A stretch of DNA of 64,000 bases from Streptomyces netropsis (GTDB lineage: Bacteria > Actinomycetota > Actinomycetes > Streptomycetales > Streptomycetaceae): assembly GCF_014203545.1 (NCBI RefSeq), contig NZ_JACHJG010000004.1, positions 186,001-250,000 on the forward strand, in the 5' to 3' direction. The translations under genes were made by a program, and so were the position numbers. Under the pieces are notes generated by a model. The model was not told the DNA's origin and searched no databases. It worked only from the letters and a program-made list of their open reading frames with translations. Shown here in pieces: positions 17,758 to 27,364 of this stretch. Positions within the stretch are counted from its first letter, which is position 1. Each line of letters starts with the position of its first letter.

Positions 17758-18243
17758 TCAGTGCCAGGGCTCGGAGACCGAACGGAGGATCACCGCCGTG
17801 GCGACGGCCGCGGTGACCGCCTCGTGGCCCTTGTCCTCGGTCGAGCCCTCGATGCCGGCCCGGTCCAGGGCCTGCTGCTCGGTGTCGCAGGTCAGGACGC
17901 CGAAGCCGACGGGGACGCCGGTGTCGACGGAGACCTGGGCGAGGCCCTGGGTCACTCCCTGGCACACGTACTCGAAGTGCGGGGTGCCGCCACGGATGAC
18001 GACGCCGAGGGCGACGACCGCGTCGTAGCCGCGGCCGGCGAGGGCCTTGGCGACGACCGGCAGCTCCCAGCTGCCGGGGACGCGCAGCAGGGTCGGCTCG
18101 TCGATGCCCAGGTCGTGCAGCGCGCGCAGGGCGCCGTCGACGAGGCCGTCCATCACCTTCTCGTGCCACTGCGCCGCGATCACGGCGACCCGCAGGTCCT
18201 GGCAGTTCTTCACACTCAGCTCGGGGGCGCCCTTGCCGCTCAC
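17758..18243 (-). CDS. ribH: 6,7-dimethyl-8-ribityllumazine synthase
   Basis: A 161-residue penultimate enzyme of riboflavin biosynthesis, which condenses the ribityl-pyrimidinedione with dihydroxybutanone phosphate. I chose the GTG at 18243 with GAGGA upstream; the frame continues to 18357, but that extension lies in the ribBA-ribH gap. Conserved blocks are [40 protein letters not shown] and [21 protein letters not shown], with the phosphate-binding and catalytic His in the GGTPHFEY loop. It should form an icosahedral or pentameric lumazine synthase shell. It is the last gene of the rib set, about 120 bp after ribBA. Confidence 0.96.
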   Translation of the reverse strand: MSGKGAPELSVKNCQDLRVAVIAAQWHEKVMDGLVDGALRALHDLGIDEPTLLRVPGSWELPVVAKALAGRGYDAVVALGVVIRGGTPHFEYVCQGVTQGLAQVSVDTGVPVGFGVLTCDTEQQALDRAGIEGSTEDKGHEAVTAAVATAVILRSVSEPWH

Positions 18244-18363
18244 GTCTGTCCTCGGTTTCCTGCTCGTGCCATGGGGCTGTCGGCTGTGGGGGTCTTGGGG
18301 GTTACGGGGGTTGTCGGACCGTACGTCACGGGGCTTTCTGCGTAACGGGAGACGCACGGCGGA

Positions 18364-19644
18364 TCACTGGTTGGCGCAGGGGGACACCTCGTCGGCGTCC
18401 AGCCAGGGCAGGTCGTGGCCCATCCGGTCCCGCTTGGTGCGCAGGTAGCGCAGGTTGTGCTCGCCCGCCTGGACGGGCATCGGCTCCCGTCCGGTGACCT
18501 TCAGGCCGTGCCGGACCAGGGCCGCGGTCTTGTCGGGGTTGTTGGTCATCAGCCGCAGCGAACGCACCCCGAGGTCGGTGAGGATCTGCGCGCCGGCGGC
18601 GTAGTCACGGGCGTCGGCCGGGAGGCCGAGTTCGAGGTTGGCGTCGAGGGTGTCACGGCCGCCCTCCTGGAGCTCGTAGGCGCGCAGCTTGGACATCAGC
18701 CCGATGCCGCGTCCCTCGTGGCCGCGGAGGTAGAGGACCACGCCGCGTCCCTCGGCGGTGATCCGCTCCAGGGAGGCCTGAAGCTGGGGGCCGCAGTCGC
18801 AGCGCAGCGAGCCGAAGACGTCGCCGGTCAGGCACTCGGAGTGGACCCGGACCAGGACGTCCTCGCCGTCGCCGATGTCGCCGGAGACCAGGGCGACGTG
18901 CTCGACGCCGTCGACGGTGGAGCGGTAGCCGAAGGCGCGGAAGTCGCCGAAGGCGGTGGGCAGCCGGGTCTCGGCCTCGCGCCGGACGGTGGGCTCGGCG
19001 GACCTGCGGTAGGCGATCAGGTCCTCGATGGAGATGATCGACAGTCCGTGCTTGCGGGCGAAGGGGATCAGCTCGGGCAGCCGCAGCATGGCGCCGTCCT
19101 CGCCCGCGATCTCCACGATGGCGGCGGCGGGGCGCAGCCCGGCGAGGCGGGCGAGGTCGACCCCGGCCTCGGTGTGGCCGTCGCGGACGAGGACCCCGCC
19201 GGGCTTGGCGCGCAGCGGGAAGACGTGGCCGGGGCGGACGAAGTCGCCGGGGGTGGTGCCGGCGTCGGCCAGCAGGCGGATGGTGGTGGCGCGGTCGGCG
19301 GCGGAGATGCCGGTGCTGACGCCGTGGTCGCGGGTGGCGTCGACGGAGACGGTGAAGGCCGTGCGCATCGACTCGGTGTTGTCCCGGACCATCTGCGGCA
19401 GGTCGAGCCGGTCGATGTCGGGCTGCTCCAGGGGGACGCAGATCAGGCCTCGGCACTCGGACATCATGAAGGCGACGGTCTCGGTGGTGACCTTCTCGGC
19501 GGCGACGACGAGGTCGCCCTCGTTCTCGCGGTTCTCGTCGTCCACGACGACGACGGGGCGGCCGGCCGCGATGTCGGCGATGGCGCGCTCGACGGGGTCG
19601 AGGGTGAGGTCCTCGGCCGTGAACCAGCTCTCCAGGACGGTCAT
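18364..19644 (-). CDS. ribBA: Bifunctional DHBP synthase / GTP cyclohydrolase II
   Basis: A 426-residue fusion supplying both riboflavin precursors. The N-terminal half (1 to about 210) is 3,4-dihydroxy-2-butanone-4-phosphate synthase with [14 protein letters not shown] (acidic metal-binding loop) and [16 protein letters not shown]. The C-terminal half is GTP cyclohydrolase II, with the zinc site in [17 protein letters not shown] (three cysteines) and [11 protein letters not shown]. The ATG at 19644 overlaps the ribM stop by 4 bp (ATGA). The open frame runs on to 20169, but that part is antisense-like to ribM and is not real. Expression should follow the FMN riboswitch ahead of ribD. Confidence 0.96.
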   Translation of the reverse strand: MTVLESWFTAEDLTLDPVERAIADIAAGRPVVVVDDENRENEGDLVVAAEKVTTETVAFMMSECRGLICVPLEQPDIDRLDLPQMVRDNTESMRTAFTVSVDATRDHGVSTGISAADRATTIRLLADAGTTPGDFVRPGHVFPLRAKPGGVLVRDGHTEAGVDLARLAGLRPAAAIVEIAGEDGAMLRLPELIPFARKHGLSIISIEDLIAYRRSAEPTVRREAETRLPTAFGDFRAFGYRSTVDGVEHVALVSGDIGDGEDVLVRVHSECLTGDVFGSLRCDCGPQLQASLERITAEGRGVVLYLRGHEGRGIGLMSKLRAYELQEGGRDTLDANLELGLPADARDYAAGAQILTDLGVRSLRLMTNNPDKTAALVRHGLKVTGREPMPVQAGEHNLRYLRTKRDRMGHDLPWLDADEVSPCANQ

Positions 19645-20294
19645 GCTGCCACTCCTTCCAGTGCGGGCTTGACGCTCGTGCGCGAGCGCAGCCACCAATC
19701 GCGCATGCCCCACAGGACGAGGGCGAGGTAGACGACGTAGACGAGGCCGGAGAAGGCGAGGCCGCTGTCGAAGGCGAGCGGGACGCCGACGATGTCGACG
19801 AGCAGCCACGCGAACCAGAACTCCACGAGCCCGCGGGCCTGGGCGATCATCGCGGCGAGGGTGCCGACGAAGATGTACGCGTCCGGCCAGGGGTTCCAGG
19901 ACAGTTCGGGCACGGCGGTGAAGAGGCCGCCGACGGCGAGGGTGCCGACGGCGGTGCCGGCGAGCAGCAGGGCGCGCTCGCGCCAGGTGGCGAAGCGGAT
20001 CGCGATGGACCCGTCCTGGGCGCGCTGGCGGCCGCGGTGCCACTGCCGCCAGCCCCATACGGCGACGCCGATGACGAGCAGCTGCTTGCCCACGCCGCCG
20101 CTGAGCTGCGCGGAGGCGTAGGCGGCGACGAGGATGACGCCGGAGAGGAACTGGGCGGGCCAGGTCCATATGGAGCGCCGCCAGCCGAGGGCGAGGGCGA
20201 CGAGTCCGACGGTGTTGCCGATCATGTCGGACCAGATGACGCGCTGGCCGAGGACCTCGAACGCCTGGCCGTTGAGCCAGTCGAAGGCGCTCAT
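19641..20294 (-). CDS. ribM: PnuC-family riboflavin transporter, RibM-like
   Basis: A 217-residue integral membrane protein with about seven hydrophobic helices, such as [38 protein letters not shown] and [17 protein letters not shown]. It contains the PnuC-family [23 protein letters not shown] region. PnuC proteins take up vitamins by facilitated diffusion driven by intracellular phosphorylation. Within a ribE-ribM-ribBA-ribH operon this subgroup corresponds to RibM, described as a riboflavin/roseoflavin importer in Corynebacterium and Streptomyces davawensis. Nicotinamide riboside transport is the alternative, but there is no NAD gene nearby. ATGA overlaps on both sides show tight translational coupling. 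Confidence 0.85.
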   Translation of the reverse strand: MSAFDWLNGQAFEVLGQRVIWSDMIGNTVGLVALALGWRRSIWTWPAQFLSGVILVAAYASAQLSGGVGKQLLVIGVAVWGWRQWHRGRQRAQDGSIAIRFATWRERALLLAGTAVGTLAVGGLFTAVPELSWNPWPDAYIFVGTLAAMIAQARGLVEFWFAWLLVDIVGVPLAFDSGLAFSGLVYVVYLALVLWGMRDWWLRSRTSVKPALEGVAA

Positions 20295-20908
20295 GCGACC
20301 GGCTCCCCGGGGGTGCGGTCCGAGCCGCCGAGGAGGCGCTCGACGTACTTGGCGAGGACGTCCACTTCGAGGTTGACCGGCTCGCCGACGCCCTTGGCGC
20401 CGAGGGTGGTCAGCTCGAGCGTGGTGGGGATGAGGCTGACAGTGAAGAAGTCGGCCCCCGCCTGGACGACGGTCAGGCTGATGCCGTCGACGGTGATGGA
20501 GCCCTTGTCCACGACGTAGCGGCTGAGTTCGGCGGGCAGGGCGATCTTCACGATCTCCCAGTGCTCGCCGGGCTGCCGCTCGACGATGGTGCCGGTGCCG
20601 TCGACGTGGCCCTGGACGAGGTGACCGCCGAGGCGGCCGCCGAGCGCCATGGGGCGTTCGAGGTTGACGCGGGAGCCGGCGCCGAGGGCGCCGAGGCTGG
20701 AGCGCTTCAGGGTCTCCGCCATGACGTCGGCCGTGAACGCGCCGTCGGCGGTGTCCACGACGGTGAGGCAGACGCCGTTGACGGCGATCGAGTCGCCGTG
20801 TTTGGCGTCCTCGGTGACGAGGGGTCCGCGCAGCGTGAACCGGGACGAGTCGCCGAGGTTCTCGACGGCGACGACCTCACCCAGTTCTTCGACGATTCCG
20901 GTGAACAC
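20291..20908 (-). CDS. ribE: Riboflavin synthase alpha chain
   Basis: A 205-residue enzyme for the last riboflavin step, dismutation of two lumazine molecules. It has the two internal lumazine-binding repeats: [12 protein letters not shown] with [12 protein letters not shown] in the first half, and [14 protein letters not shown] with [13 protein letters not shown] in the second. The GTG at 20908 begins one base after the ribD stop, and the stop overlaps the ribM ATG by 4 bp. Longer in-frame readings up to 21055 are inside ribD and are rejected. The protein should act as a homotrimer in the cytosol. Confidence 0.96.
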   Translation of the reverse strand: MFTGIVEELGEVVAVENLGDSSRFTLRGPLVTEDAKHGDSIAVNGVCLTVVDTADGAFTADVMAETLKRSSLGALGAGSRVNLERPMALGGRLGGHLVQGHVDGTGTIVERQPGEHWEIVKIALPAELSRYVVDKGSITVDGISLTVVQAGADFFTVSLIPTTLELTTLGAKGVGEPVNLEVDVLAKYVERLLGGSDRTPGEPVA

Positions 20909-20909
20909 G

Positions 20910-22037
20910 TCAGTTCCCTTCGGGGGTGGTGGCGGGGACGGAGACAAGAGGGGGGACGAGCGGGGTGGCGGTGATCCGCAGATCGGGGCCGAGCCGGGCG
21001 ACGTCGGTGACGTCGAGGCGCAACGCCCGCGCGATCGTGCCGATTCCGGCGTCACCGAGGACGGCCGGTCCGGCGCCGAGGAGGGCGGGGGCGAGATAGC
21101 CGACGACCCGGTCGACGACCCCGGCCGCGAGGAACGCGCCGGCGAGGGTCGCGCCGCCCTCCAGCAGGACCGAGCGCACCTCGCGGGCGTACAGCTCGGC
21201 GAGCAGGGCGGGGATGTCGAGGCCGGCCTCGGCCCGCGGCAGACGTACGGTCAGGGCACCCGCCAGGTGGCGGGTGTCGGCGTCCTCGGCGACGGCCACG
21301 AGCGTGGGTGCCGCCGCGTCCAGGACCCGGGCCGTGGGCCGGATCGTGGCGTGGGTGTCCACGACGACGCGCAGCGGCTGGCTCGCGCCGTCGACGCCGC
21401 GCACCGCGAGGTGCGGGTCGTCGGCGCGCAGGGTGCCGGAGCCGACCACGACGGCGTCGGCCTCGGCACGCAGCCGGTGGACGTCGGCGCGGGACTCGGC
21501 GGAGGTGATCCAGCGGCTGGTGCCGTCGGCGGCGGCGCTGCGGCCGTCGAGGGTGGCGGCGTACTTCCACAGCACGAAGGGGCGGCGGCGCAGGACCGCG
21601 GTGAGCCAGGCGGTGTTGCCGGCCGCGGCCTCGTCGGCGAGGAGGCCGCCCGCGGTGTCGACGCCGGCGGCCGCGAGGGTCGCGGCACCGCCGGTGGCGG
21701 TGGGGTTCGGGTCGGCGACCGCGTAGACGACGCGCCCGATGCCCGCGTCGATGAGCGCCTGGGCGCAGGGGCCCGTGCGGCCGGTGTGATTGCAGGGTTC
21801 GAGGGTGACGACGGCGGTGGCACCGCGGACGTCGTGCCCGGATTCCGCGGCGTCGCGCAGGGCCTCGACCTCGGCGTGCGGACCGCCGGCGCGGCGGTGC
21901 CAGCCCTCGCCGAGCGTGCGGCCCCGGGCGTCGAGGACGACGCAGCCGACGACGGGGTTGGGGCTGGTGGAGCCAAGGCCGCGGGCGGCGAGCGCGATGG
22001 CGCGTCGCATCGCTTCGGCTTCGGTCACGGTGCCCAC
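20910..22037 (-). CDS. ribD: Bifunctional riboflavin deaminase/reductase
   Basis: A 375-residue fusion. The N-terminal deaminase has the zinc-binding GPHAEVEAL (His and catalytic Glu) and EPCNHTGRTGPC (two Cys) motifs. The C-terminal reductase (from about 150) carries KYAATLDGRSAAADGTSRWITS and VLLEGGATLAGAFL, the NADPH-binding dihydrofolate-reductase-like fold. The GTG at 22037 has AGGAGG six bases upstream, which decides the start over GTG 22028 and over further upstream in-frame codons that lie in the leader. It is the first gene after the FMN riboswitch and heads ribD-ribE-ribM-ribBA-ribH. Confidence 0.95.
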   Translation of the reverse strand: MGTVTEAEAMRRAIALAARGLGSTSPNPVVGCVVLDARGRTLGEGWHRRAGGPHAEVEALRDAAESGHDVRGATAVVTLEPCNHTGRTGPCAQALIDAGIGRVVYAVADPNPTATGGAATLAAAGVDTAGGLLADEAAAGNTAWLTAVLRRRPFVLWKYAATLDGRSAAADGTSRWITSAESRADVHRLRAEADAVVVGSGTLRADDPHLAVRGVDGASQPLRVVVDTHATIRPTARVLDAAAPTLVAVAEDADTRHLAGALTVRLPRAEAGLDIPALLAELYAREVRSVLLEGGATLAGAFLAAGVVDRVVGYLAPALLGAGPAVLGDAGIGTIARALRLDVTDVARLGPDLRITATPLVPPLVSVPATTPEGN

Positions 22038-22196
22038 CGGGGTCCTCCTGCCTCTTCGGGCACGGACTCCGGGGCTGTCGTACGGGACGACGAAGAGCGG
22101 GTACGCCGCAACGGGGAAATACACCGAAGGTCAGGGTGGGGCCGTCGTCCACGAGGGGACGGACCACCTGCGACGGTGTGCCGATGCGTGCCCGCC

Positions 22197-22323
22197 GCGC
22201 ACTGCCTCCCATCCGGACTTTAACCGTCGGTCCAGGAATTTCACCTGGTCAACCGGCCGCTGGCTGCGGACGGGTCGCGGACTGTAACCGCCGGTTCGGA
22301 CTTTCACCGACCCCGGAGTGCGC
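22197..22323 (-). promoter_or_regulatory. FMN riboswitch (RFN element)
   Basis: On the minus strand, P1 pairs GCGCACT (from 22323) with AGTGCGC (to 22197). Between them are the invariant RFN blocks in order: GGTGAAAGTCCGAACCGGCGGT, CAGTCCGCGACCCG, CAGGTGAAATTCCTGGACCGACGGT and AAAGTCCGGATGGGAG. All six-helix landmarks are present. It lies 160 nt upstream of the ribD start, so FMN should repress the whole rib operon. The element contains no gene. Confidence 0.96.
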
Positions 22324-22582
22324 TGCGTAAATAACTTTCGACCTTATGGTACATGGCGCCTGACCTGCGGGTTTGATCACTCCGCAGCTCCGACGACTCC
22401 GAGCGTACGCCGCCGGGCGCCGCGATGTCCACGGGGATTTGACACGGCACCTCGGAGCTGGACCACCACTGGACGGGAACTGGAGCGGAGCTGGACGGCC
22501 GCCCGACCGGCCCTGGGGCACGCCCGACGGCGGCCCCCGACCGGCGGCCCGGATTCCACTTGCTTACCCGCCGTTCAGGACT

Positions 22583-22624
22583 TGGTTCAGACCTATTGAC
22601 GCACTGGTCTAGTCCTCTTAACCT
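22583..22624 (+). promoter_or_regulatory. Chitinase promoter with paired 12-bp repeats
   Basis: TTGACG (22596-22601) and TAACCT (22619-22624) are 17 bp apart. Two copies of a 12-bp motif flank the -35 box: tggttcagacct at 22583-22594 and tggtctagtcct at 22605-22616. This is the arrangement known from Streptomyces chitinase promoters, where related sites also bind DasR. Chitin-induced, glucose- or N-acetylglucosamine-sensitive control is therefore expected. Confidence 0.85.
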
Positions 22625-22734
22625 CTGCCACACCTCCGAGGAGACGGCCCGCCGGTCTGCGCAGACCAAGGGCCACAGCACGTCGCACCCCCCACGCACC
22701 GCTCAGCCGAGCCCCCCACTGGAGGAAACCGATC

Positions 22735-25092
22735 GTGTTGTTCCGCAAGAGACCCCCTCGCACCCGGACCCGGGTCACCCTCGCCGCGGCCGGCGCCGCG
22801 GTCACCGGACTGCTGCTGGGCACCCTCACGGCGACCGCCTCGCACGCCGAGGACCAGTCCGCCTGCCGCCCCGACGGGCTCTACGCCACCCCCGGCGTGA
22901 ACGTCCCGTACTGCTCGGTCTACGACGCCGCCGGCCGCGAGAAGATGGGCGCCGACCACCAGCGCCGCGTCATCGGCTACTTCACCGGCTGGCGCACCGG
23001 CAAGGACGGCACCCCCGCCTATCTCGCCTCCGACATCCCGTGGGACAAGGTCACCCACATCAACTACGCCTTCGCGCACGTCGACGGCGGCAACAAGATC
23101 TCCGTCGGCGCCGACGGCGCCGGCAACCCGGCCACCGGGATGACCTGGCCGGGGGTGGCGGGCGCCGAAATGGACCCGGCCCTCCCCTACCAGGGCCACT
23201 TCAATCTGCTGAACAAGTTCAAGAAACAGCACCCGAACGTCCGGACGCTCATTTCCGTGGGCGGCTGGGCGGAAACCGGCGGCTATATCGACGAGAACGG
23301 GAAGCGCGTCGACGCCGGCGGCTTCTACCGGACCGCGACGAACGCCGACGGCTCGGTCAACCAGGCCGGGATCGACACCTTCGCGGACTCCGCCGTCGCG
23401 TTCGTCAAGAAATACGGATTCAACGGCCTCGACATCGACTACGAATACCCGACATCCATGAAGGACGCCGGGAACCCCAAGGACTGGGCGCTCGCCAACG
23501 CCCGGCGGGGCGGTCTCAACAAGGGCTACGCGGCGCTGATGAAGACGCTCCGGGAAAAGCTCGACCGGGCCGGCGCGGCGGACGGGAAGCACTATCTGCT
23601 GTCCGTCGCCGCACCGTCGTCCGCGTATCTGCTGCGCGGCATGGAGACATACCAGACGACGAAGTACCTGGACTACGTCAACGTGATGTCGTACGACCTG
23701 CACGGCGCCTGGAACGAATTCGTCGGGCCGAACGCCGCGCTGTACGACGACGGGAAGGACGCGGAACTCGCCAAGTGGGGCGTCTACTCCACGGCACAGT
23801 ACGGCGGCACCGGTTATCTGAACGGCGACTGGGCGTACCACTACTTTCGCGGGGCCCTGCCCGCGGGGCGGGTCAATCTCGGCCTGCCCTATTACACCCG
23901 CGGCTGGAAGAACGTCACCGGCGGTACGAACGGCCTGTGGGGCACCGCGAAGACCACTTCCTGTCCCGCCGGATCCGGCCTGACCAGCTGTGGTGACGGC
24001 GCGGTCGGCATCGACAACCTCTGGCACGACAAGGACGACGACGGCAAGGAGTCCCCGGCCGGTTCGAACCCGATGTGGCACGCGAAGAACCTGGAGAAGG
24101 GCGTCGTCGGCGACTACGCCGGGACATACGGATTCCCGGCCGGCACCAAGCTCACCGGCAGCTACACCCGCCGGTACGACTCCACGCTGACCGCCCCCTG
24201 GCTCTGGAACGCCGAGAAGAAGGTCTTCCTCTCCACCGAGGACGAGCAGTCGGTCAAGGCCAAGGCCCAGTACGTGATCGACAAGGGGCTCGGCGGCACG
24301 ATGATCTGGGAGCTCGCGGGCGACTACGGCTGGAACGCCGGCAAGGGGCAGTACGAGGCGGGCGACACCCTCACCACCACGCTGTACGACGCCTTCAAGT
24401 CCGCCCCCGGCTACGGCGGCCGGCGTGCCACCACCCAGCTGCCGACCGAGGCGCTCGATCTGGACGTGAGCCTCACGAACTTCCCGCTCGGCGACTCCAA
24501 CTACCCGGTCAACCCGAAGATCCGTATCACCAACAACACCAATGCCACCGTCCCCGGCGGCTCGGAGTTCCAGTTCGACTACGGCAGCTCCGCACCGGGC
24601 AACGCCAAGGACCAGTCGGGCTGGGGCCTGAAGGTGATCCGCAGCGACCACACCGCCCCGAACAACATCGGCGGCCTCAAGGGCGACTACAACCGGGTCT
24701 CGGTGAAGCTGCCGGACCGGCAGCCGCTCGCGCCGGGGGCCTCGGCGGAGCTCGACTTCGTCTACTACCTGCCGGCCGCCACCCCCTCGAACTGGACCGT
24801 GAGCTTCGGCGGGAAGACCTACGCCCTCGCCGGTGACCTGGCGCGGGGCACGACCGTCGTCGACCCGGGCGGCCCCACCCCGACCCCGACCGGCACCCCC
24901 ACCCCGACGCCCACCGCCACCCCGACCGGCGGGGCCTGCGCGGCACCGTCCTGGAACAGCGCGAACGCCTACAACGGAGGTGCCACCGTCTCCTGGAAGG
25001 CCCACTCCTGGAAGGCCAAATGGTGGACGCGGGGCGAAGAGCCCGGCACCACCGGCGAATGGGGGGTGTGGCAGGACCTCGGCAGCTGCTGA
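22735..25092 (+). CDS. Secreted GH18 chitinase with a C-terminal chitin-binding domain
   Basis: A 785-residue GTG-start protein with GGAGGAAACC upstream. Residues 1-38 are a signal peptide ending SHA. The GH18 barrel (about 75-560) has the SVGGWAETGG strand and the catalytic FNGLDIDYEYP (Asp233, Asp235, Glu237), then MSYDLHGAWN and GGTMIWELAGDYG with the substrate Trp. Residues 575-705 form a beta-rich chitinase-associated module. A Thr-Pro linker (PTPTPT) leads to a CBM5/12 domain, NAYNGGATVSWKAHSWKAKWWTRGEEPG, with Cys at each end. The promoter repeats upstream fit chitin induction. It should degrade chitin outside the cell. It resembles ChiD-type enzymes, but I do not assign a symbol. Confidence 0.95.
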   Translation: MLFRKRPPRTRTRVTLAAAGAAVTGLLLGTLTATASHAEDQSACRPDGLYATPGVNVPYCSVYDAAGREKMGADHQRRVIGYFTGWRTGKDGTPAYLASDIPWDKVTHINYAFAHVDGGNKISVGADGAGNPATGMTWPGVAGAEMDPALPYQGHFNLLNKFKKQHPNVRTLISVGGWAETGGYIDENGKRVDAGGFYRTATNADGSVNQAGIDTFADSAVAFVKKYGFNGLDIDYEYPTSMKDAGNPKDWALANARRGGLNKGYAALMKTLREKLDRAGAADGKHYLLSVAAPSSAYLLRGMETYQTTKYLDYVNVMSYDLHGAWNEFVGPNAALYDDGKDAELAKWGVYSTAQYGGTGYLNGDWAYHYFRGALPAGRVNLGLPYYTRGWKNVTGGTNGLWGTAKTTSCPAGSGLTSCGDGAVGIDNLWHDKDDDGKESPAGSNPMWHAKNLEKGVVGDYAGTYGFPAGTKLTGSYTRRYDSTLTAPWLWNAEKKVFLSTEDEQSVKAKAQYVIDKGLGGTMIWELAGDYGWNAGKGQYEAGDTLTTTLYDAFKSAPGYGGRRATTQLPTEALDLDVSLTNFPLGDSNYPVNPKIRITNNTNATVPGGSEFQFDYGSSAPGNAKDQSGWGLKVIRSDHTAPNNIGGLKGDYNRVSVKLPDRQPLAPGASAELDFVYYLPAATPSNWTVSFGGKTYALAGDLARGTTVVDPGGPTPTPTGTPTPTPTATPTGGACAAPSWNSANAYNGGATVSWKAHSWKAKWWTRGEEPGTTGEWGVWQDLGSC

Positions 25093-25222
25093 GGCATCCA
25101 CCCGTCCCCCACCGGCCGGCCCCGGGGCGTCCTCCCGCCCGATCCCCGGGGCCGGCCCTCGGACGCCGACGACGCGCACGCGGGGTCGACCGGCGCGGGC
25201 CCGTCGGGAAGGATGCGGGGCG

Positions 25223-26446
25223 ATGACCACCACACACAAGCGTGCGGACCCCCGGGTGCGCCGCGCGCGGATCGCCGTGGCCGCGATCTTCGCCGTGCAC
25301 GGCGCCGTCACCGGCAACTTCGCCGCCCGCGTCCCATGGGTCCAGGAGCACACGGGCATCAGCCCCGGGCAGCTCGGCATCGCGCTGGCCTTCCCCGCGA
25401 TCGGCGCCTCGGTCGCGATGCCGCTCGCGGGCCGGATCAGCCGCCGTTTCGGCTCGCGCGCCGCGCTGCGCGGACTTCTCGTCCTGTGGTGCGCCGCCCT
25501 CGTGCCGCCCGCCTTCGCCCCCGGCCTGCTCGCCCTGTGCGCGGCGCTGGCGGTGTACGGCGCGACGGCCGGGATGGCGGACGTCGCCATGAACGCGCTC
25601 GGTGTGGAGACCGAGGACCGCCTGGGCCGCTCGATCATGTCCTCGCTGCACGGGATGTGGAGCGTCGGCGGGCTCGTGGGGGCGGCGGTGGGTGCCGTCG
25701 CCGCGCACGCCGACGTCGACGCCCGGATCCAATTCGTCCTCGCCGCCACCGCCCTGGCCGTCATCGGCGCGGTCGCCTGCCGCTGGGTCCTCGATCTGCG
25801 CACGGCCGCGGAGGAACGGCCGACGACGGAGCGGAGCGGGGGACGGGGTCGGGGTCTGCTGCCACCGCGCTCCGCGCTGCTGATCGGCGCGGTCGGATTC
25901 TGCGCGGTCTTCGCCGAGGGGGCGAGCCTGGACTGGTCGGCGGTCTATCTCCGTGAGGTCGTCGGCTCCGGGCCGGGCGTCGCGGCCGCGTGCACCACGG
26001 TGTTCTCGTGCACGATGGCGGCGGCCCGGTTCGCCGGTGACGCGGCGGTACGGCGGTTCGGCCCGGTGCGCACCGTACGGGTGGGCGGGGTGGCCGCGAC
26101 CGCGGGCGGGGTGCTGGTGGTGACCGCGGCCGGCCCGGTGCCCGCCATCGCCGGCTTCGGTCTCGTCGGCCTCGGCATCGCCGTCGTCGTCCCGCTGGCC
26201 TTCGCGGCGGCCGGGCGCAGCGGCGCGGACCCCAGCCGGGCGATCGCCACGGTCGCGACGGTCACGTACACCTCGGGCCTGATCGCCCCGGCGGCCATCG
26301 GTCAGATCGCCGACGCCACTTCGCTGGTGGTCTCGTTCTCGTCGGTGACCGCCTTGACCGCGGGGTTGGTGGCCGGAGCGGGCGTCCTGCGGGCTCCGGC
26401 CCGCGGGGCGAGCGCGCACCGCGCGGCCTCCGCCACGAAGACCTGA
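25223..26446 (+). CDS. MFS transporter
   Basis: A 407-residue protein with 12 predicted helices. The ATG at 25223 follows GGAAGGA; the longer open frame from 24833 runs inside the chitinase gene and is rejected. The N-half has FAVHGAVTGNFAARVPWVQEHTGI, LGIALAFPAIGASVAMPLAGRISRRFGSR (MFS motif A region) and SSLHGMWSVGGLVGAAVG. The C-half has GFCAVFAEGASLDWSAVYL and ASLVVSFSSVTALTAGL. This subgroup (YbjJ/FsrR-like, with the GMADVAMNALGVE block) is of unknown substrate. It is in tandem with the chitinase but 130 bp away, so the two may or may not be linked. Confidence 0.88.
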   Translation: MTTTHKRADPRVRRARIAVAAIFAVHGAVTGNFAARVPWVQEHTGISPGQLGIALAFPAIGASVAMPLAGRISRRFGSRAALRGLLVLWCAALVPPAFAPGLLALCAALAVYGATAGMADVAMNALGVETEDRLGRSIMSSLHGMWSVGGLVGAAVGAVAAHADVDARIQFVLAATALAVIGAVACRWVLDLRTAAEERPTTERSGGRGRGLLPPRSALLIGAVGFCAVFAEGASLDWSAVYLREVVGSGPGVAAACTTVFSCTMAAARFAGDAAVRRFGPVRTVRVGGVAATAGGVLVVTAAGPVPAIAGFGLVGLGIAVVVPLAFAAAGRSGADPSRAIATVATVTYTSGLIAPAAIGQIADATSLVVSFSSVTALTAGLVAGAGVLRAPARGASAHRAASATKT

Positions 26447-26470
26447 CGCGCCGGTACCCCGGACACGACT

Positions 26471-26519
26471 CCGCGGGCCGTACGGCGGGCCCACGAGGGG
26501 TCCGGCGTACGGCCCGCGG
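26471..26519. terminator. Convergent terminator hairpin
   Basis: Arms 26471-26484 and 26506-26519 are a perfect 14-bp inverted repeat (ccgcgggccgtacg). It lies between the convergent MFS gene and histidine-rich protein gene, so it can serve both directions. Confidence 0.7.
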
Positions 26520-26542
26520 GGCGGACCGTCGTGTGCCAGCCG

Positions 26543-27364
26543 TCAGAGGCTGATGATCAGCAGGTTGTGGCCCTTGTCGTGGTGGCCGTAGCCGCCGTGG
26601 TTCTTCCCGTGGTGGCCGTAGCCGCCGTCGTGGTCGTCGTTGTGGTGGCCGTAGCCGCCGTTGTGGTGGCCGTTGTAGTGGCCGTTGTGGTCCCCGTTGT
26701 GGTGGCCCCACTTGTGGTCGCCGTTGTGGTCGCCCTTGTGGTGCCCGTTGTAGTGGCCGTTGTCGTCGTCGCCGTTGTGGCGGCCGTTGTGGTGCCCGTT
26801 GTCGTCGTCGCCGTTGTGGCGGCCGTTGTGGCCCCCGTTGTGGTGGCCGTTGTCGTCGCCGTTGTGGTGGCCCCACTTGTGGTCGCCGTTGTGGTGGCCC
26901 CAGTTGTGGTCGCCGTTGTGGTGGCCCCAGCCGTCGTGGTCGCCCCAGCCGTCGTGGTCGCCGTTGTGGCCGTGGCCCCAGCCACCGCCCCAGCCACCCA
27001 GCCAGGCCCAGAGACCGTCGTTCCAGCCGTTGTGGTGGCCGAAGCCGCCGTAGTTCCAGCCGTTGTGGTGGCCGTAGCCGCCGTTGTGGCCGCCGTTGTG
27101 GTGGCCGTAGCCGCCGTTGTGGCCGCCGTTGTGGTGGCCGTAGCCGCCGTCGTGGTGGTCGCCGTCGTGGTCGCCGTCGTGGTGACCGCCGCCGCAGCGA
27201 CGGTGGCAGTCACCGTCCCGGTCGTGGCCGTTACGGTCGTCGTCGTCGTGACCCCACACCGCGGCGGGGGCCTGCGGTGCGGCCTGGGCCACCCCGGACA
27301 TCGGCACGATGGCGGCGGCGGCGACGATCGCGGCGGCTGCTGTGCGGCCGACGAGCTTGCGCAT
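26543..27364 (-). CDS. Histidine-rich repetitive secreted protein
   Basis: A 273-residue protein. The ATG at 27364 has GGGAGA seven bases upstream, and residues 1-29 form a signal peptide ending AQAA. The mature chain is built from imperfect tandem units such as GHHNGGHNGGYG, GHHNGDHKWG and NGRHNGDDDNG. I count about 57 His in about 244 mature residues, with Gly, Asn and Asp making most of the rest. There is one CHRRC pair near the mature N-terminus and a Trp-rich GLWAWLGGWGGGWG segment in the middle. The C-terminus is hydrophobic (LLIISL). No known family is recognised. Histidine density suggests extracellular binding of zinc, copper, nickel or cobalt, which is inference. The other frames over this DNA are Val-rich or Thr-rich artefacts. 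Confidence 0.8.
   Translation of the reverse strand: MRKLVGRTAAAAIVAAAAIVPMSGVAQAAPQAPAAVWGHDDDDRNGHDRDGDCHRRCGGGHHDGDHDGDHHDGGYGHHNGGHNGGYGHHNGGHNGGYGHHNGWNYGGFGHHNGWNDGLWAWLGGWGGGWGHGHNGDHDGWGDHDGWGHHNGDHNWGHHNGDHKWGHHNGDDNGHHNGGHNGRHNGDDDNGHHNGRHNGDDDNGHYNGHHKGDHNGDHKWGHHNGDHNGHYNGHHNGGYGHHNDDHDGGYGHHGKNHGGYGHHDKGHNLLIISL

Noticed and set aside
19645..20169. N-terminal extension of ribBA
   Set aside because: It overlaps ribM; the ATG at 19644 gives the normal family length and a coupled ATGA junction.
26560..27200. CRISPR-like repeats
   Set aside because: The repeats are codon-phased GHHNGG-type protein repeats without unique spacers of constant length.
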